Source: Ignavibacteriales bacterium | GTDB lineage: Bacteria > Bacteroidota > Ignavibacteria > Ignavibacteriales > Melioribacteraceae | Length of the DNA: 46,562 nucleotides | NCBI GenBank assembly: GCA_016177735.1 | Contig: JACOUS010000043.1 | Location: 1-46,562, forward strand | Direction of reading: 5' to 3' | Part shown: positions 44,247-46,562 of the stretch, piece after piece | Position numbering within the stretch: position 1 is the first letter of the stretch | How the letters are laid out: every line of letters begins with the position of its first letter | The notes under the pieces: generated by a model | Database searches by the model: none | Told to the model about the DNA's origin: nothing | Seen by the model: only the letters and a program-made list of their open reading frames with translations | Translations under genes and position numbers: made by a program

Positions 44247-44455
44247 GCCTAACAGCTTTTCCACCCGACCGCGTTTTCATTGCGGCATTGTTAAAGTATT
44301 CGGGTTTGGTTAAAAAGGTAAGCGTAGCTTGTAACATTGTTCTATTAAATAAATTTGTTAAAAATTATTGGCAGTAGTTTCCCGCCAGCAAACGGCGGGA
44401 CAGGCAATAGGATAAAAAAATTCTTTGCCGCTCTGCTGTAGCAGATGGTTAAAAA
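44247..44455 (+). other. Hybrid attC-like site (A-type left, B-type right)
   Basis: It opens with GCCTAAC (44247-44253) and the A-type left arm AGCTTTTCCACCCGACCGCG. The A-type sequence continues to about 44380, then stops at CCCGCCAGCAAACGGCGGG (44381-44399). After that, AATAGGATA...GCCGCTCTGC...GCAGATGGTTAAA belongs to the B-type family seen at 1030-1066. No A-type right arm follows. No GTTRRRY core matching the next cassette's right end could be found, so the site is probably broken or recombined. Confidence 0.55.
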
Positions 44456-44544
44456 GTTCTGTAAAGGTCGCGGCTTGATTTAATCGTAATGCTTGATTAA
44501 TTTTTGACTGTGCCCAATAGGCACACAAAAAGGAATTTCAATAA

Positions 44545-44823
44545 ATGAAGTATTTTGCTTGGGATGAGGAGAAAAATAATCTCTTAAAAGAAACAAGAAA
44601 TATATCTTTTGAAGAAATTGTATTATCGCTTTCAAATAACAAATTATTAGAAGTAGTTGAGCATCCAAATAAACAAAAATATCCGAATCAAAGGATATTT
44701 ATCGTTGAAGTTAGAGATTATGTATACATTGTACCATTTGTTGAAGATGGAGAAAAGTATTTTTTGAAAACAATTTATCCAAGCAGAGAAGCGGCTAAAA
44801 AGTATTTGAATAAGGAGGAATAG
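44545..44823 (+). CDS. BrnT-like toxin
   Basis: A 92-residue protein resembling BrnT ribonuclease toxins: YFAWDEEKNNLLKETRNISFEEIVLSL, VEHPNKQKYPNQRIFIVEV and VPFVEDGEKYFLKTIYPSRE. BrnT family members are RelE-fold ribonucleases of the DUF4258-like kind. AAAAAGGAATTTC precedes the ATG. It is followed after two bases by an RHH-type antitoxin, the usual BrnT-BrnA order. The pair points forward and fills one cassette-sized slot. Confidence 0.75.
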   Translation: MKYFAWDEEKNNLLKETRNISFEEIVLSLSNNKLLEVVEHPNKQKYPNQRIFIVEVRDYVYIVPFVEDGEKYFLKTIYPSREAAKKYLNKEE

Positions 44824-44825
44824 AA

Positions 44826-45095
44826 ATGAAATTTTTAGATAAAGAAGAAAAAGAATTAGTAGAGTCTTATGAAAAAGGTGAATGGAAACCCATTAAAAAG
44901 AAAGACCAGAAAGTTTACGTAAAAGCTGCCAAGGAGAGCATATCCAAAAGCAAAAGAATAAATATTCGCCTAACTTCAAAAGATTATCACGATATACAAG
45001 TGAAGGCAGTGGAAGAAGGGATCCCCTATCAAACATTAATTTCCAGTATAATTCATAAGTATAATAAAGGGGAATTAAAATCTAAGCAAACATAG
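44826..45095 (+). CDS. BrnA/CopG-like antitoxin
   Basis: An 89-residue ribbon-helix-helix-type antitoxin. The N-terminal part is highly charged and likely contacts the toxin. KRINIRLTSKDYHDIQVKAVEEGIPYQTLISSIIHKY is the C-terminal ribbon-helix-helix, typical of antitoxins paired with BrnT or DUF4258 toxins. GGAGGAA lies before the ATG, partly inside the toxin stop region. It should neutralise the preceding BrnT-like protein and repress the promoter. Confidence 0.78.
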   Translation: MKFLDKEEKELVESYEKGEWKPIKKKDQKVYVKAAKESISKSKRINIRLTSKDYHDIQVKAVEEGIPYQTLISSIIHKYNKGELKSKQT

Positions 45096-45102
45096 AGCAG
45101 TG

Positions 45103-45185
45103 GTATAACCTCTTTAATCCGTCAGAGCAGAACAAACACATAAAAAATTCTTTGCCGCTCTGCATATAGCGGAGACACGTTATCT
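45103..45185 (+). other. attC-like site B2
   Basis: An 83-base site between GTATAAC (45103-45109) and GTTATCT (45179-45185). The left arm CTCTTTAATCCGTCAGAGCAG is shared with site B1 at 997. The right part AAAAAATTCTTTGCCGCTCTGC is shared with 44412-44436. The complementary right-core extension GTTATCTTTTGC matches ten of twelve bases of the reverse complement of GCAAAACCTAAC at the end of the next gene. Confidence 0.65.
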
Positions 45186-45260
45186 TTTGCAAACTTGTCG
45201 GCTCAATTATCGCAGCAATTTTTAATAACGATTTGCCAAAATCAAAATCAGAAAAAATTC

Positions 45261-46241
45261 ATGAAAGCCGTTGTATATGAGAAATATGGTTCACCCGATC
45301 TACTTCATCTTGCAGAAGTGGAAAAGCCCACCCCCAATGATGACGAAATACTGATCAAGGTTCGTGCTGTATCTGTAAACGGATCGGATCGAGAAGGATT
45401 GACCGGCAAACCGTTGTATGCCCGCATGGGTGGGCTTCTAAAACCATCTCACAATATACTTGGGGCGGATATTGCCGGGCGTGTTGAATCTGTCGGCAAA
45501 AACAATACAGAGTTCAAACCGGGTGATGAAGTGTTCGGAGAAATTCCGGGATACCACGGCGGCTTTGCAGAGTATGTTCGAACTCACGGAAAAACGATGG
45601 CGCTGAAACCAGCCGGTCTTACATTCGAAGAAGCTGCGGCTATTCCGCAAGCCGGAGTGATTGCTCTGCAAGGAATTTGTGAAAAAGGTAAAGTAGAAGC
45701 CGGGCAAAAAGTTTTAATTAATGGTGCGGGCGGAAGTGCCGGTCCATTTGCAGTTCAGCTTGCAAAACTTTACGGTGCCGAAGTAACCGGAGTTGATAAC
45801 ACAAATAAGCTGGACTTCATACACTCGCTCGGTGCAGACCATGTTATTGATTACACAAAAGAAAACTTCACCACAAACGGTCGACAGTATGATTTGATAC
45901 TAGACCTCATCGCTCACCGTTCCGTTTTCTCGTATCAGCGCGCGTTACGACCGGCCGGCTCATATTTTTTTGTTGGCGGTTCTGCAATAGTAATGTTCCA
46001 AATTCTGCTCATCGGACCATTGATTAAAAGAGCCGCGAAGAAAAACATACGCATATTAGTAGTTCCGCAGAACAGAAAAGATTTGATTAGTATTACGCAG
46101 CTTTGCGAAGCCGGAAAAGTTAAGCCCGTTATTGATAAACGTTTCTCGCTAAATGAAACACCGGAAGCGCTGCGGTATGTTATCGATGGGCACGCCAAAG
46201 GAAAAGTTGTAATCGCAGTGCAACCGAACGGCAAAACCTAA
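45261..46241 (+). CDS. Zinc-independent NAD(P)-dependent oxidoreductase (MDR family)
   Basis: A 326-residue medium-chain dehydrogenase/reductase of quinone-oxidoreductase type. MKAVVYEKYGSPDLLHLAEVEKP is the typical N-terminus, so ATG 45261 is used. Then come VRAVSVNGSDREGLTGKP, HNILGADIAGRVESVGKN, FKPGDEVFGEI, and the dinucleotide motif NGAGGSAGPFAVQLAKLYGAEVTGV near residue 150. Catalytic zinc ligands are absent. It reduces or oxidises a small carbonyl or quinone; substrate unknown. Base use is closer to the core genes than to the other cassettes, though it lies inside cassette-like ends. Confidence 0.85.
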   Translation: MKAVVYEKYGSPDLLHLAEVEKPTPNDDEILIKVRAVSVNGSDREGLTGKPLYARMGGLLKPSHNILGADIAGRVESVGKNNTEFKPGDEVFGEIPGYHGGFAEYVRTHGKTMALKPAGLTFEEAAAIPQAGVIALQGICEKGKVEAGQKVLINGAGGSAGPFAVQLAKLYGAEVTGVDNTNKLDFIHSLGADHVIDYTKENFTTNGRQYDLILDLIAHRSVFSYQRALRPAGSYFFVGGSAIVMFQILLIGPLIKRAAKKNIRILVVPQNRKDLISITQLCEAGKVKPVIDKRFSLNETPEALRYVIDGHAKGKVVIAVQPNGKT

Positions 46242-46255
46242 CATGTGTTATTAGC

Positions 46256-46366
46256 ATGAGCAAAAGTATTTTATCAATATTTTTTATTTGTCTATTCTTT
46301 TCATTGCAAGGATGTGTAAGTCTTCCAATCCATGAGCAAATGAAGAATAATTTATGTGAAGCGTAA
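46256..46366 (+). CDS. Very small lipoprotein or truncated lipoprotein start
   Basis: A 36-residue frame: MSKSILSIFFICLFFSLQGC is a clear signal with the lipobox LQGC, followed by only 16 residues (VSLPIHEQMKNNLCEA) and a stop. Entericidin-like peptides have this size, but it could equally be the start of a longer lipoprotein gene cut by the transposon DNA 60 bases downstream. GTTATTA (46247-46253) just before it could be a cassette core. Confidence 0.45.
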   Translation: MSKSILSIFFICLFFSLQGCVSLPIHEQMKNNLCEA

Positions 46367-46427
46367 TATAATGATTCGGGAATATTGCTAAAAAAATTCT
46401 TTGCCGTTCTACACCCGCCTTAGTGTA

Positions 46428-46562
46428 TTACTTCAGCAATTCGGTAACAGCACGTAAACGATCTAAAGGAGTCAAGTAATTTAATGATCCATGGCGACGT
46501 TGATAATTATAACGATAAAGAAAACCATTTAACTCTGATGAGAAAGTATCTAAAGTTTGTCC
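46428..46562 (-). mobile_element. C-terminal end of an IS3/IS481-type transposase, cut by the window
   Basis: The minus-strand frame from the window edge reads DTFSSELNGFLYRYNYQRRH, GSLNYLTPLDRLRAVTELLK and stops. This is the end of the DDE integrase-core transposases of the IS3/IS481 type, whose closing motif is YN-x-x-R-x-H-x-(S/A)-L-x-x-x-TP. Only 44 residues are inside the window. Part of a B-type attC fragment (AAAAAAATTCTTTGCCG) lies at 46389-46406 just beyond its stop. Confidence 0.8.

Noticed and set aside
1-46562. Integron integrase gene
   Set aside because: No tyrosine-recombinase motifs (R...HxxR...Y) were seen in any open frame; the only recombination enzymes are the IS110 fragments and the edge transposase.

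Overview
The window is AT-rich. Small metabolic operons, outer-membrane TonB receptors, DUF4249 and propeller lipoproteins, an inserted 'four helix bundle' gene family and a type IX secretion (T9SS) C-terminal sorting domain together suggest a free-living bacterium of the Bacteroidota/Ignavibacteriota side of the tree. An Ignavibacteria-like genome is my best guess; this is an inference from gene style, since no rRNA gene is present.

Layout. (1) 1-1.9 kb: accessory DNA with an attC-like recombination site, an inverted ParE/Phd toxin-antitoxin cassette, a degenerate stretch and a second RelE-type pair. (2) 2.0-14.1 kb, plus strand: a citrate locus with isocitrate dehydrogenase, CstA, an HD-like protein, a homoaconitase-type aconitase, MmgE/PrpD, a fused CitD-CitE protein and CitF. 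It is interrupted by two four-helix-bundle genes and a decayed HicA/HicB module. (3) 14.2-20.3 kb, minus strand: an outer-membrane operon of TonB receptor, DUF4249 lipoprotein and two paralogous PEGA/propeller lipoproteins. (4) 20.4-26.2 kb: acetyl-CoA synthetase, a small exported protein with a metal-type TonB receptor, tRNA-Ser(GCU) with a broken partial copy beside it, and a secreted lipoprotein. (5) 26.3-34.1 kb, minus strand: riboflavin genes (ribH, ribBA, ribE, ribD) and pantothenate/CoA genes (panD, coaX, coaBC, panC, panB). Two inverted copies of a roughly 110-base repeat bracket ribD-panB. (6) 34.6-38.0 kb: a sugar-nucleotide epimerase and a NagB/PIG-L fusion. (7) 38.5-46.4 kb: an accessory array, ending in a transposase fragment.

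The most striking signal is in regions 1 and 7. Single genes or toxin-antitoxin pairs are each bounded by a GTTRRRY-type core on the left and an RYYYAAC-type core on the right. Within each cassette the two cores are exact reverse complements over 7-10 bases, and the complementary sequence differs from cassette to cassette. Between cassettes lie 80-190 base imperfect palindromes, one family of which occurs three times with an unpaired extra base in its left arm. This is the architecture of integron gene cassettes and attC sites. No integron integrase is in the window, so the array fits the class called CALIN (cluster of attC sites lacking an integrase). Cargo includes a UvrD-like helicase, a DUF6236-like protein, a T9SS-exported protein, BrnT/BrnA, ParE/Phd and an oxidoreductase. 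Two of the sites contain fragments of IS110-family transposases.
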